Part shown: positions 1-9,746 of the stretch, piece by piece
How the letters are laid out: each line of letters starts with the position of its first letter
How positions within the stretch are numbered: the stretch's first letter is position 1
Assembly: GCA_017399165.1 (NCBI GenBank)
Contig: JAFQEF010000074.1
Coordinates: 1-42,040, forward strand
Origin: Akkermansia sp.
GTDB lineage: Bacteria; Verrucomicrobiota; Verrucomicrobiia; Verrucomicrobiales; Akkermansiaceae
DNA length: 42,040 nt
Direction: 5' to 3'
The notes under the pieces: generated by a model
The model's input: the letters and a program-made list of their open reading frames with translations, nothing else
Told to the model about the DNA's origin: nothing
Database searches by the model: none
Translations under genes and position numbers: made by a program

Positions 1-304
1 ACGCCCTACGCTATACACATCTGTCGGCCTACGCTGCGTCGCTTCGCTCCGTCGCTCCGGGCTCGGGGTTATTATTTCCACGTGCAGGGGCTTACGCCCC
101 TGCCTAAGCTATTTCGCCCCCATGCGGGGGCTATTAAATTCGGCGAGCATTCGCCCGCGGGTATGATATTTTTTTCGCCCCTCGGCGGGGCTCAAAAAGT
201 CGGCTCGCTACCGCTCGCGGGTTCTCCCCCACAACTACCAATTTGTAGGGGGCCGGAGATCCGTAGGATGCAAGATAAATAGTTTTTGTTGAGTTTTTAG
301 AGAT
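1..304. repeat. Partial copy of the dispersed palindromic repeat family at the left edge
   Basis: No gene is supported here. The stretch is a chain of small GC-rich palindromes (for example gcaggggcttacgcccctgc and the pair cgccccc/gggggc). Read in reverse it matches the left arm of the 17259-17696 element block by block: atctctaaaaactc (291-304 reversed), then acaaattggtagttg (near 231-246), a ccccgcgagc-type palindrome, then tgagccccg and gaggggcg. Positions 93-195 also resemble the reverse complement of about 41762-41866. Bases 1-27 match 42002-42028 at 25 of 27 positions in direct orientation. The short reading frames inside are products of the repeats. Confidence 0.75.
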
Positions 305-340
305 GCACAAATTACCATTTACCGGGCTTTTGCCGGGGGA

Positions 341-1697
341 TTATTCATCGTATTCCTCCTCAGGTTCTTCCTCATCGTCCTCATCTTCATACACCTCATG
401 ATCCGCTTCATCAGGCAGAACGGGGAGATGATATTGCTGCATGAGCGCAACGATTTTTTCGCGGAGTTGGGGATTGTCGGGGAGCTCCGACTCATACACA
501 TCCGTTGTAGCCCCGGCCTTCAACAACATTTCCAAACATTGCAAAGACACGTCTTCATTGTCATCCATGTGGTATAAAATACTCGTCAAGGGATGAAGCG
601 GCGGATAATCTTCGAATGGCTCCATATATTTTTCAAATGCCTCTTCAGATTCGAAGTCGTCTTGTTCGAGAATCTCGGGCATGGCATTCGGGTCGACTCC
701 GAGGTTGAGGAGCAACTGCATCTTTTGCGGAATATCCGGGGTTGTTTCCGTATCAAAAAGCATTTTACATAAATCGCTCAGGATATTGCCGTAGAGGTGC
801 ATATTCTGCACTTGGAGCAAGCCTTTGTTGTGCAATTTTTCAAACAATGCGCCGTTATCAGGAACATACCGCAGCAAATGCATGGCAAGTTTCCATTGCT
901 CCGCAGGCTCTATGGATTCCAGCTTAAGCAATATGGGTTCGGCGCACAAAGTGCTCTGATGTATCCCTGCCCCCACCGAACAATACAATAACAACGTGGG
1001 TGCATGGCTCTTGTTGGGGTCTGCACCGTTAGCCAGCAACCAATCCACCAATTCTTTGCGGACTTGCGGGGACATATCCGCAGATTGACACAAGGGGGAA
1101 TGCATGACAAGGGGCGACAACAAATCTTCCTGAATGGAGATTCGCGCACCCTCCATACCCGGGGGGATGGTTGGGGTCTGCCCCGCGGCGCACGAGCTCT
1201 TTAACCATATCCGGCATGCCCAAGCGCACTGCGAGCCAAGCAAGTGAGGAACCGTCTTTGCCATACACATCTCCCCGCCCGGTTGCGGCAGTTTCTTTAA
1301 GCAGCTCAAGCCATGGGGCAATAGCCATTTGACCGGCAATGTCAACCCACGGCGGGCATTGTTTTCTTGCCTCTTGGTACATGCGCTCAAACTCGGCTTC
1401 ATCCCAGTCCCTGAAATTGTCGGCCACGAGCTCTGCCAGCACGTCTTCCATAGCCTCTACCAAGGCAAAGGTATCTGCCATGGTTGCAGGTACATCTATA
1501 CGCAGCATGCAGTACATGCGTAACAGAGCTGCACGTTGCTGCTCAGACCAACTTTCATGGAAGGAGAGTGAGCCCTTATTTTCCGTTGCGTTGGTTTGTT
1601 GAGGCTCCGTATTCGGAGTCGGTTCTGACTCCGTGCACATGGTAAGGCTCAGGGCACAGAGGGAGGCGAACAGACCGGAATAAAAACGCGTTTTCAT
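341..1697 (-). pseudogene. Ankyrin-repeat lipoprotein, split by a one-base frameshift
   Basis: The start at 1697 gives a signal peptide (MKTRFYSGLFASLCALSLTM before C21), so this is probably a lipoprotein, although Met at -1 is unusual for a lipobox. The first frame runs to an ankyrin-like stretch (VKELVRRGADPNHPP). It then fails at a run of six G on the plus strand (1161-1166). Removing one base joins it in register to the second frame, which continues GMEGARISIQED, VDWLLANGADPNKSH and LLNLGVDPNAMPE and ends in a very acidic tail (EDEDDEEEPEEEYDE) at 341. Together they make about 450 residues of secreted ankyrin protein. It lies 62 bp downstream of the alpha-2-macroglobulin gene on the same strand and may be co-transcribed. 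The break is either a real mutation or a homopolymer error; if an error, the gene is intact. Confidence 0.75.
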
Positions 1698-1759
1698 GGT
1701 ATGAGGATGAGAAAGATCAGCGCACGGGGCAAAGCACCCCGCACGCTGAATGGTGTATA

Positions 1760-4700
1760 TTATTTGCTGATAACCTTGGTATTGGGGGAGAGCCCGTAGG
1801 TTTGCGGCTCGTACATCAACTGAGCGGAGGCCGGGGGGGCCATGGCCTCACCCGCGCGTTTGACACGGGCATAGTAGCTCATGTTGAGCAGGTCTCTACC
1901 ACCCCAACGGGTGCAGAAACCGCGCACGCGGTGGGCTTGGAACTCTCGGTTATCGAACCACTGGCTCCAGGGCTGCCACTCCAACCCGGCGGATTGAGAG
2001 GGAATGGCGGGGTTGAGAGCCTCCATGTTAGAGGGCAGGTAATCCTCCAGCACAAAGTACTCCAGATCCTTCTCACCCTTGGCGCAGGTAAGGGTAACAC
2101 GCACTACATCACCCACATTAAACTCGGTAGCAGGGCGCCAGGCGCCATCCTCACCGCGTTTTTCATAAATGCGGGTTACCTGCAAGCCTTTTTCGGTAAC
2201 GCCGGGGTACTCTGTTTGATTGGGCTGGGCGCGGAACTTGACACTCACATAAGCCGTACCCTTGGTGGGAGCAATGGTGGTGGGGATTTCTCCCAAGGTG
2301 GGGGTATGGGCGGGGGTGTACTCCGTGGGGCCGTTGTTCAGAGTGAGCTGCTGACCATCTTGCAGGGTAACGGTAGCCTGCTGATTACCGGCAGGGGTAA
2401 GGCGCAGGTACTCATGCAGGGCAATGAGCATCCAGCCGCCATCCCAAGTGGTGGCGTGGCGGTAGTCATGCCCTACGCAGCGCATCCACTTAAGGAAGGA
2501 CTCGTGGCGGGCATCCTTGTCCTTATGCATCTCTGCCAGGAAATTGAGGCTGGCGGCAGACTTGCTTGAGTTGAACCACCACATGTAGCAAACATGCGGA
2601 TTATACACCGCCACAAAGCCATAAGAGCCGTCCTCTTTCTGCTTCAATTGAGTAAGGGCACGTTGCAGGGCATCTCCCACCAGGGCATCATCCTCAAGCG
2701 TGCGGCCTGCGGCATACAGGATATGGGGAGACATGGCAGCCCATACCTCCGGGTCCTTGCGTTGCTCATCCAAATACTTGGTCAGGTACTTGCGCAGGCG
2801 GGGCAGTGTTTCCTCCGGCACGGCATAGCCGTTGTCTTGAGCAATGCTGAGCACCAACCCGGCATAGGCGGAGGCCCAGGGGCTGCTCTCTGCACAGCGG
2901 CAGAAAATAGTTTCTGCCGGCCAATAGCCCATGCCACCATCTATACGTTGGCATTTAGCCAAGCGCTCCACACCCTTGTTGACCACACGGCGAGCCTCTG
3001 CGGCAGGCACGGCAGCCATCACGGGGCTGAACGGCGCCATGCGCTCATGCAGCATCCACGGCAGCAGAGAGGTGGCGTACCACTCCGTATTACCATAGCC
3101 CTGCCCCAGTGTGAGCTCCATACACTCATTGAGGTGCAGCAGCGGGTTGGCAGACAAGAGCACCTCTACCTTACCACGGGTGGAGGTAGCCAGCTCTGCC
3201 GCAGGCAAGGCACCCACCTTGAGGGGCTCTGCACCCTCTTGCAGCACCAGGCGGTGAGCCTCCCGCAGCACGGGGGCGGGGAACTTCACCTCAAACGAGC
3301 CCTCCACGGCATCGCTACCCGTGGCTGCCAAGGCCTCCCAATGCAGCTTGCGCTCGCCCTCCTCTACAGCGGTGTAGTCAAAATAGAGGGTGGAGGTGGA
3401 TTTGGCTTTGAGGGTGATTTGCTGCGGGGCATCCGCACCCTCCAGCCGCACCGTCCAAGTGCCGTCGGAGTCCGTGTTGTTGGTGATGGTAAGCGGCAGG
3501 CGCAGGCGGTCTCCCACGCTCATGAAGAGCGGGGTGCCGGGGGTAAGCATCACGGGTTGATTGACAACGAGGTCGGCCTCTGCATAGCCGAAGCATTTGG
3601 CATCTTGCGCCAAGGCAACGGCATACACTTGGTAGGTGGTGAGGGTATCCGGCAGGGAGACATCCACCGAGAAGCGCCCCTCGGCATCCGTCTTGAGCGC
3701 GGGGGACCACACCGCCACCGGCACAAAGTTGGTACGCAGGCGGGGTTTCTCTATGGCCCCGGTTGCTCCGGATTCCGGGGTCTCCCCCTCATCCGCATCT
3801 ATTAACCACGGCGGCACCTCGCCATCTGCCACAGCGTAATCAGCCTTAGCTTTGAGCTGTTCGCCGGAGCCGCTGCGGATTGCACTCTTCATAACAGCGT
3901 TAGACTCGCACGCCATGGGGGCAGCGCATTCCTCTACAACAGCGCAATCATAATCCTCTGCCACAGTGGGGGCAGCACATTGGTACTCAGCACCGCCCAT
4001 AGCGCGAGTGGCCCGTTTAACCGTACCGCCATTCCACTGCATACCACTGTTTAAGTTCAGCCCGGGGCCCACAATATCCCCCTGCCAAATACCGGGCAAG
4101 AGCTCTGCCCCGCGCTCCCCGAACTTCACGACCAACGGGGCGGGCGTTTGCTCAAACTGCGGGTAAAGCCCCGCTACCCATACCTTGGTAAAGAAGGTGC
4201 CGGGATTCTGCACATTGTGCCCACCGGCAACGGAGAGCATGCCTTTATCCACCGCAAAGAGGGTGACCTCTGTAGCGGGCAGTGGCTTGCCATCTGCCCC
4301 CACAATACGGCCGCTGAGGGTCACCTGAGCACCGGGACGAGCCGGTTGCTGCGGCAGGGAGAACTCCACCGCCAACTTATTTTGCAGGCGCTCTGCATCT
4401 GCCGTGGCTTGGGTGTACTCCATACCGGTGAAACGGCCATCCACCTGCACGGGCAGCATAACGGCAACATTGATTTGCCCGTATTCGGACTCCGCGAGCG
4501 GAATCTCCCACGTGTTCTCGCCCTTTTTCACGGGCACGGCAGCCGCAGCGCGGGTGCCGGATACAGAGTTGAGCACCACCGTGGCTTGCCCTTCGTTCTC
4601 AAAGGTGGAGGTAATTTTAAGCATGCGCCCCTCCGTCTTGCAGGTGCTGTCTCGGCGGGTTTTCGTCTCGCGGTCGTTGCGGGGGGAATAGTTCCAGGCG

Positions 4701-7700
4701 TACAGGTACTCCCACTCCTGCAACTCACGGCCGGAGGGGTCTTTACCGCGTATCTCAACATTCACGGTGGCGGGTTCCTCCCCCGGTTTACGGGACTTAA
4801 GAAACTCTGTATAATGCTCTTTAAGGCCTGTAGAAACACCGTTTACAGAGTTAGCAGGCACGGTAACATCCCCCTGCCACAGCACCACGGGCTGCATCTC
4901 TATCAAGATAATCCCGTTGGGCAGCACGTGTTCTTTCGCCTTCTCCGTTACCATGCGCAAGTTGACCGTTTGTTCACGTTGCAGCACCTCACTCTTGCCC
5001 TCCTTATCTTTAACATTGCTGTACAGAGTGATGTTATCAGAGGAACGCCCGCCCAGTACAACCCTGAAATCTGCGGGGTACAGACACTCCCCGACATAGT
5101 GCAGGCGCATATACTCTTGGCGATCATTCACCACTTGGCCACGCACATTCAGGTAGGCGAGCCCGTTCATCAAAGACTCCCGGTGAAGGTAATCAAACTT
5201 GCCGGTATAGGTGGCTTTGCCCTCGGCATCCAGCGTAAGGGTCTCCTTCCACTCCTTGTCATTAAGGAAGGGGGCTGCGGCTTTTTCGCCCTCAAGGTTC
5301 GGGGTATCCGCCCTGTAATCAAGCGCAAACTCCAGCTCTGCCTTGGCACCGCTGAGGGGCACACCGTTGAGGTCCTGCGCGGTGACGGTATAGGTAAACT
5401 CCTGCGGGCGCACGGGGTCCATCTTCAGCTCACCCTTGGCGGTAAAGGCATCCCTGCGGAACTCTTGGCACTCCACATACTCCTCCTCGCGGTATTTGTT
5501 GCCATCCGCCTGCACGGTGACACGGTAGGTGCCCACAATATCCTCGTCCCCCTCGGGCAGGTTAAACTCAAAATCAAATGCACCATAGTCATTCAATTTG
5601 AGTTTTTTGCGAATCAGCTCTTTACGGTTGGGCTTACTGACCACCAGCTCCACGCTTTTGACATGCGGCATGGAGGGCTCGCCCAGGTGAGATACCTCTC
5701 TGAGCACGCCACGAAGGTACACCTTGTCGCCGGGGCGGTACATGGGTCGGTCCTTGAGCATGAGAATGCGGCGGTCCGAGTTCATGCGCGGGGTGTCAGA
5801 GTAACGGGTGACGGTGCGGTAGTCATCCCCGCTGCACAGCATCAACTGCGTGGGCTTGCGGCGGGTGGCGTTCTTATTGGGCACAATGGTGACACCATCC
5901 CGCATGTCGCCCAACTCGGTAGGCTCGCCCTTGGTTATGTTGAGCAGCTTACCCTCTGCCGTGGGCGCCCCGGTGGATACACTGTTGCTCATCAGTGCGT
6001 TGCCTACATCCGTAAGATGCAGGTCCGTCAACTGCACGGCATACCAGGTTTCAAAGTCCAGCAGGGTCTCCTCCAATCCCAACTCACGCAGGGCCGCCCG
6101 CACATTGGGGGCAGCCGTGGAGCGCACGGATACCAAGTACACACCCGGGCCGGCCGGGGCACCGTTCAGCGCATCCAAATCCACCGCCATTTCGGCGGAT
6201 TTGAGCACACCAATTCCCTGCCCCGCAGTGTCAATTTTTTGCGTAGCGCCAAATGAAACATCCGGCATGGCTTTGCGCAGGGCATCGTAATCGGGCACTT
6301 TCTTTTTCAGCTGCACCAAACGGCGCTTGTAAGATTTGATAATCTCTTTCACCTCGGCCTCCTTTTGAATACCCTCGGCCACGCGTTTTTGCAGCAGTTG
6401 CAGGTTGTATGTTATCTCTGCCGTACTGTGGGCAGCGTTCTCATCAATTTTTTGCAGCAACTCGCGGTGCTGCGCATATTGCTCTGCAGAAAGGTGAGCT
6501 ACGCTCACCTGCATTTCAGCTTGGTTGAGGCACTCCAGGCGCAGGCAATGCTCGCCGTGGAGCGGCAGCAGGGCGGGGTTATCCGGGGTGTGGTCAAAGC
6601 ACAGCACGGGGGCCGCCGCGTTAATGGTAATGCGGTGGCGGTGGTCTGTGGTAAGGGCCTGCCCCAACATGGCAGTTGTGCCGCTCTTTAACACCACATC
6701 CGCCGTAACGGGCAAGTTGTCCGCCCCCTCAATATCAACAAACATGGCGTAGGTATAGGGCAAGTCATACGCCACTTCTTCATCAAACTCTTTGCCGTCC
6801 TTGTTGCGAAGCTCCGACCAATGTTGGGTTCGGACACGATCCTTGGGCATGGATACCAAGTTGAACTTGAGCGTTTTGTCTGCCAAGGTCAGGCTCTTAC
6901 TCTTACCGTCCTCCGCCGTCACCGCAGCGGTGTCGCCCACGAAAATTTCCATATTGCGGAAAATTTCCTCCACCACCTCAACGGATACCGGGGCAGCAAA
7001 GCGCACGGAGAGCCGCAGGCGGTTATCGGAGTCCACCTTAACAATTTGCAGGGAGATACCCGTGCCCAAATCTGCCAACGGGGCAAAAGAGGCATCCACC
7101 TCGCCACTGACAAAGCCGCTACCGGCATCCGCAATGGCGTGCAGGGACCACTTTTTGGCGGGGTCCAGCGGCTCCGCAGAGCTTACAATCACACGTCCGG
7201 GTATTACATGCTCCGGGTTAAAGGCCTCCAGCCCCGCCATACCTTCCTTAAGGCCATAGAACTCGGGGCTGCGCAAAAGATTCGCCAACTGGCGGCGGTC
7301 CAAATGCTTGATGCGCATCTCCGTGGCGGTGGCAGGCACACTTTTACCGTATTGGCGCGGGTATTGCTTAGTCACCTCGCGGAACTCATAGCGCACGGGG
7401 GAGGCGGGGGAAAGGTTGATTTGCTCGCGTGTAATCTGCTCACGGCTCACCACGCACACCGCCCCCCCGGGGACACCCGGCAGCATGGCATCCTCGCTCA
7501 ACCCTTGCGGTTGAGGGCTAAACTCAAAGGCATTTTTGGGCATTTGAGCCCCGCTCAGGTATTTATCTGAGCCCGGGCGAAACGCCAGGCGATACTTAGT
7601 GGCAGCAGAGCATCCCTTAGCAAAGGTGATGCGCAGCTGGTCCTGGTCTATCCAACGTGCCTGCGGGGTAAATTGGGGGTCTCCCGTTATGTCAAAAAGG

Positions 7701-7900
7701 TTCAAGCCACGGTCTGCTGCGGGCAAATTGCTATTCCAACCGTTCTCCACAACACCTAGAGAAACAACCGGCTCACTGAATTTGATGATAACTTCATCTG
7801 TGCCGTAATTGCGCACTTCATCTGCCACGGCAACACTTATCCCCAACGCTGAGAGCAATACAGCGGGGGTCATTTTCTTATTTCTGTTCATGGGCGACAT
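1760..7900 (-). CDS. Alpha-2-macroglobulin family protein, thioester residues lost
   Basis: At 2046 residues this is a large bacterial alpha-2-macroglobulin of the YfhM/MG-domain type, normally a periplasmic protease trap. A signal peptide precedes ADEVRNYG; the start may be Met1 or Met4. The family landmark MYRPGDKVYLRG is at about residue 720. The bait/ANA region with TNFVPVAVWSPAL and LPDTLTTYQVYAVAL follows a Cys-rich linker (QCAAP, EECAAP). The helical TED domain contains GGMGYWPAE near residue 1652. The site that should read CxEQ reads QGYGNTEW (residues 1600-1607): Asn replaces Cys1604 and Trp replaces Gln1607, so no thioester can form. Covalent trapping is therefore unlikely; non-covalent trapping or a structural role remains possible. 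No PBP1C gene, a common partner, is adjacent. The downstream neighbour is the ankyrin lipoprotein. Confidence 0.92.
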   Translation of the reverse strand: MSPMNRNKKMTPAVLLSALGISVAVADEVRNYGTDEVIIKFSEPVVSLGVVENGWNSNLPAADRGLNLFDITGDPQFTPQARWIDQDQLRITFAKGCSAATKYRLAFRPGSDKYLSGAQMPKNAFEFSPQPQGLSEDAMLPGVPGGAVCVVSREQITREQINLSPASPVRYEFREVTKQYPRQYGKSVPATATEMRIKHLDRRQLANLLRSPEFYGLKEGMAGLEAFNPEHVIPGRVIVSSAEPLDPAKKWSLHAIADAGSGFVSGEVDASFAPLADLGTGISLQIVKVDSDNRLRLSVRFAAPVSVEVVEEIFRNMEIFVGDTAAVTAEDGKSKSLTLADKTLKFNLVSMPKDRVRTQHWSELRNKDGKEFDEEVAYDLPYTYAMFVDIEGADNLPVTADVVLKSGTTAMLGQALTTDHRHRITINAAAPVLCFDHTPDNPALLPLHGEHCLRLECLNQAEMQVSVAHLSAEQYAQHRELLQKIDENAAHSTAEITYNLQLLQKRVAEGIQKEAEVKEIIKSYKRRLVQLKKKVPDYDALRKAMPDVSFGATQKIDTAGQGIGVLKSAEMAVDLDALNGAPAGPGVYLVSVRSTAAPNVRAALRELGLEETLLDFETWYAVQLTDLHLTDVGNALMSNSVSTGAPTAEGKLLNITKGEPTELGDMRDGVTIVPNKNATRRKPTQLMLCSGDDYRTVTRYSDTPRMNSDRRILMLKDRPMYRPGDKVYLRGVLREVSHLGEPSMPHVKSVELVVSKPNRKELIRKKLKLNDYGAFDFEFNLPEGDEDIVGTYRVTVQADGNKYREEEYVECQEFRRDAFTAKGELKMDPVRPQEFTYTVTAQDLNGVPLSGAKAELEFALDYRADTPNLEGEKAAAPFLNDKEWKETLTLDAEGKATYTGKFDYLHRESLMNGLAYLNVRGQVVNDRQEYMRLHYVGECLYPADFRVVLGGRSSDNITLYSNVKDKEGKSEVLQREQTVNLRMVTEKAKEHVLPNGIILIEMQPVVLWQGDVTVPANSVNGVSTGLKEHYTEFLKSRKPGEEPATVNVEIRGKDPSGRELQEWEYLYAWNYSPRNDRETKTRRDSTCKTEGRMLKITSTFENEGQATVVLNSVSGTRAAAAVPVKKGENTWEIPLAESEYGQINVAVMLPVQVDGRFTGMEYTQATADAERLQNKLAVEFSLPQQPARPGAQVTLSGRIVGADGKPLPATEVTLFAVDKGMLSVAGGHNVQNPGTFFTKVWVAGLYPQFEQTPAPLVVKFGERGAELLPGIWQGDIVGPGLNLNSGMQWNGGTVKRATRAMGGAEYQCAAPTVAEDYDCAVVEECAAPMACESNAVMKSAIRSGSGEQLKAKADYAVADGEVPPWLIDADEGETPESGATGAIEKPRLRTNFVPVAVWSPALKTDAEGRFSVDVSLPDTLTTYQVYAVALAQDAKCFGYAEADLVVNQPVMLTPGTPLFMSVGDRLRLPLTITNNTDSDGTWTVRLEGADAPQQITLKAKSTSTLYFDYTAVEEGERKLHWEALAATGSDAVEGSFEVKFPAPVLREAHRLVLQEGAEPLKVGALPAAELATSTRGKVEVLLSANPLLHLNECMELTLGQGYGNTEWYATSLLPWMLHERMAPFSPVMAAVPAAEARRVVNKGVERLAKCQRIDGGMGYWPAETIFCRCAESSPWASAYAGLVLSIAQDNGYAVPEETLPRLRKYLTKYLDEQRKDPEVWAAMSPHILYAAGRTLEDDALVGDALQRALTQLKQKEDGSYGFVAVYNPHVCYMWWFNSSKSAASLNFLAEMHKDKDARHESFLKWMRCVGHDYRHATTWDGGWMLIALHEYLRLTPAGNQQATVTLQDGQQLTLNNGPTEYTPAHTPTLGEIPTTIAPTKGTAYVSVKFRAQPNQTEYPGVTEKGLQVTRIYEKRGEDGAWRPATEFNVGDVVRVTLTCAKGEKDLEYFVLEDYLPSNMEALNPAIPSQSAGLEWQPWSQWFDNREFQAHRVRGFCTRWGGRDLLNMSYYARVKRAGEAMAPPASAQLMYEPQTYGLSPNTKVISK

Positions 7901-7923
7901 AGGTTATATATGGTGTTTACAGT

Positions 7924-7954
7924 ATTATATTAGCATGCCATGCCTGCTATGCAA
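7924..7954 (-). promoter_or_regulatory. Possible promoter of the alpha-2-macroglobulin gene
   Basis: Read on the minus strand, TTGCAT (7954-7949) lies 16 bp before TAATAT (7932-7927), which overlaps a perfect TATAAT (7929-7924). The start codon is 23 nt or more beyond the TATAAT. The -35 choice is uncertain. Confidence 0.4.
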
Positions 7955-8160
7955 GCAAATAATAACACTCAATATCCCGGTGGTGCTACTTTCATGCTGT
8001 TTCAATAATGATAAGGCCCCACGTTACTGAATCCGCGATTTTTTTTCCCCTTTTTAACCTTTTTTCTCCATTCTGCCAACTTTTCAAATTCGGCTCACTG
8101 ACGCTTGCCGAATGCCAGATTAATCAGTAACAACTGTTTTTTTGTTTACTTAAGTCGGCC

Positions 8161-8190
8161 TTGATGTAGAATACCAGTGTAGTGTATTAG
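8161..8190 (+). promoter_or_regulatory. Promoter of the duplicated membrane protein, copy 1
   Basis: TTGATG (8161-8166), an 18-bp spacer, and TATTAG (8185-8190). The ATG begins 7 nt after the -10 box, so the transcript should be leaderless or nearly so. The same sequence is conserved in copy 2. Confidence 0.55.
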
Positions 8191-8197
8191 AAGTCAT

Positions 8198-8611
8198 ATG
8201 AATAGCATACGAATATACTTGAGGTTGCATCTGGTGTTGATGCTTGTCACCTCCGTAATTATCTGGTTCTCGGTTTTCTTTGTTCTGTATGGAGGAATAC
8301 AGGCAGTTGTGATGCTTTGCCTGCTGAAAAAGAGGAGTTCTGATACCATGTCCGTTTTCATGAGGCGATCCATTTACATGTTTTCTCTGATGGAAATTGG
8401 GTATACCACAGCATTATTGTATGTGGGTGCCTATGTAATCCGGGATGTGTGCGGGCTTGGCATATTGTCATGGGATTGCATGAAAGGCACGTTATTCACG
8501 AATCCGGAGTTCTTCCACATCATGCCCGGCTTATACTTGAATGCTCTGTATCTGCCTGTAGTGTTGATATGGGCTATTGTTTACGCCTTGAAAAAACTAC
8601 AGAATAAGTAA
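8198..8611 (+). CDS. Small membrane protein of unknown function, copy 1
   Basis: I do not recognise the family. The 137-residue product is mostly hydrophobic, with likely membrane segments at about residues 10-45 (LVLMLVTSVIIWF, then VVMLCLL), 60-85 (MFSLMEIGYTTALLYVGAYVI) and 105-132 (IMPGLYLNALYLPVVLIWAIVYAL). The ends are basic (KKR, KKLQNK), suggesting a short inner-membrane protein. Its twin at 11466-11879 is 94% identical; the changes are V20I, S25P, V29I, S47G, I67V, T71A, S91A and V121L, nearly all conservative, which suggests both are under selection. It sits upstream of the AbiE toxin operon as the twin sits upstream of Fic. A link to those systems is only positional. Confidence 0.75.
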   Translation: MNSIRIYLRLHLVLMLVTSVIIWFSVFFVLYGGIQAVVMLCLLKKRSSDTMSVFMRRSIYMFSLMEIGYTTALLYVGAYVIRDVCGLGILSWDCMKGTLFTNPEFFHIMPGLYLNALYLPVVLIWAIVYALKKLQNK

Positions 8612-8760
8612 GAGGAACACACCAAAAGTCTTTTCTATTTAGAAATCAGCCGAGCCGAATTGAGGAGCAACTTTCAGAAAACGACATCAATTTTTCATAA
8701 ATCATTCATACACAGAGAGTCGGAATTGCTAAAAACAACAGTCACAAAAAGGCTATTATG

Positions 8761-8807
8761 GGAGCGGTAACAACGAGATAATTTCTCGCTATTACCGCTC
8801 CTTTTTT
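8761..8807 (+). terminator. Rho-independent terminator
   Basis: A two-part stem: GGAGCGGTAA pairs with TTACCGCTCC, and an inner CGAGA pairs with TCTCG around a short loop. A run of six T follows (8802-8807). It begins 5 bp past the end of repeat copy 1, so it belongs to the unique DNA and insulates the AbiE operon. Confidence 0.85.
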
Positions 8808-9084
8808 ATGCCTTAATTTCATCAACTTATAAAACGCTGGACTCATAACGCAAACCGGACTTCCCGGGCTGATTTTTGCATCCATTTTGCCCCCGTTTTT
8901 CAGCCAAAAGGACTCGCTTAGACTCGTACGGTTCCAGTCACATTACATACAATTAGCTGAATGGGGCATGCACCTCGATGGTTCCGTTATTTTTAATGGC
9001 GCGAATGAAAATTGAAAATATTCATTCATAATTTCCTTTTTAAAGCTTTATCGTTGTTACTTTTATGTCATTTTTATTTTTTTC

Positions 9085-9113
9085 TTGTTGTGATGGCTAT
9101 TTTCTGCTAAACT
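9085..9113 (+). promoter_or_regulatory. Promoter of the AbiE operon
   Basis: TTGTTG (9085-9090), a 17-bp spacer, and TAAACT (9108-9113) with an extended -10 TG at 9105-9106. Only 6 nt separate the -10 box from the AbiEi ATG at 9120, predicting a leaderless mRNA. Confidence 0.65.
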
Positions 9114-9119
9114 CTCATC

Positions 9120-9740
9120 ATGTGGAGCGATACTCAGATTTCGACCTCACTAGAGATGAAAATACTCCAATTGTTGCGTCGTTGGGGACGCGGATGCGTA
9201 TTTTCGAACAGTGATTTCTTTTCGTATGGACCGAGTGCAAGCGTTGGCCGATGTCTGCATAGCTTGAAAGTAAAGGGGATTATTCGCCCATTACTGAGAG
9301 GCCTGTATGACTACCCTAAGTTCAGCTCACTTTTGCAAGAGGCACTGGCACCGGATTTGCATCAAGTTGCAATGGCTCTTGCACGAAAGCATAAATGGCA
9401 CATTCAACCATCAGGGAACGCTGCCCTCAACTATTGGGGGTTAAGTACGCAAGTTCCCACGCGGATATTGTATTTTTCAGATGGCCCCAGCAGAAAGTTT
9501 ATCATTGAGGGGCGCACGCTAGAATTCAAACACATTTCCGGCAAAGAATCACATTTGGGAAACTCTGACTGTGAGTTGTTCATTCAAGCGGTTAAGGAAT
9601 TGGGAGAAGCTGCTATAACAGACGATTATAAGCATCAAATCCTTGCTGTCCTGACACCAAAGTTAAAATCTCAGGTAGAAAAAGCACTTCCGCTTTTAAC
9701 TGAAAAAGTGAGAAACATTTTACGAACTCTTCTTCAATAA
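9120..9740 (+). CDS. AbiEi-like antitoxin / transcriptional regulator (DUF6088 type)
   Basis: This 206-residue protein has the layout of AbiEi-family antitoxins: an N-terminal winged-helix segment (about residues 10-70; GPSASVGRCLHSLKVKGIIR, then RGLYDYP) followed by a domain with NAALNYWGLSTQVP and GPSRKFIIEGRTLEFKH. In type IV systems the antitoxin represses the operon and counteracts the nucleotidyltransferase toxin without binding it directly. The gene lies 6 bp upstream of that toxin, which supports the call. The start is fixed by the promoter ending 6 nt before the ATG. I am confident of the family and less so of the DUF number. Confidence 0.85.
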   Translation: MWSDTQISTSLEMKILQLLRRWGRGCVFSNSDFFSYGPSASVGRCLHSLKVKGIIRPLLRGLYDYPKFSSLLQEALAPDLHQVAMALARKHKWHIQPSGNAALNYWGLSTQVPTRILYFSDGPSRKFIIEGRTLEFKHISGKESHLGNSDCELFIQAVKELGEAAITDDYKHQILAVLTPKLKSQVEKALPLLTEKVRNILRTLLQ

Positions 9741-9746
9741 GTAATT

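Larger units (their letters stand above)
8118..8756 (+). repeat. Direct repeat module, copy 1 (639 bp)
   Basis: This segment recurs at 11386-12024 with a constant offset of 3268 bp, so there are no net insertions or deletions. It starts at gattaatcagtaacaact and ends at aaaggctat, and it includes a promoter, the whole 137-codon membrane protein gene and about 145 bp of downstream sequence. Flanking bases differ immediately outside both ends, so the borders are sharp. The gene's 8 amino-acid differences in 137 show that the copies are not an assembly duplication. Confidence 0.92.
8612..9119. other. Gene-free spacer between membrane protein copy 1 and AbiE
   Basis: The first 145 bp are the conserved tail of the 639-bp repeat. 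A strong terminator follows at 8761-8807. From 8808 to about 9084 the DNA is AT-rich and I see no reading frame or RNA structure in it. The AbiEi promoter closes the stretch. Confidence 0.7.

Noticed and set aside
82..282. Short plus-strand frame at the left edge
   Set aside because: It is made of the palindromic repeats and has no domain character.
4148..6256. 702-codon plus-strand frame
   Set aside because: Antisense shadow of the alpha-2-macroglobulin gene, with composition typical of a shadow.
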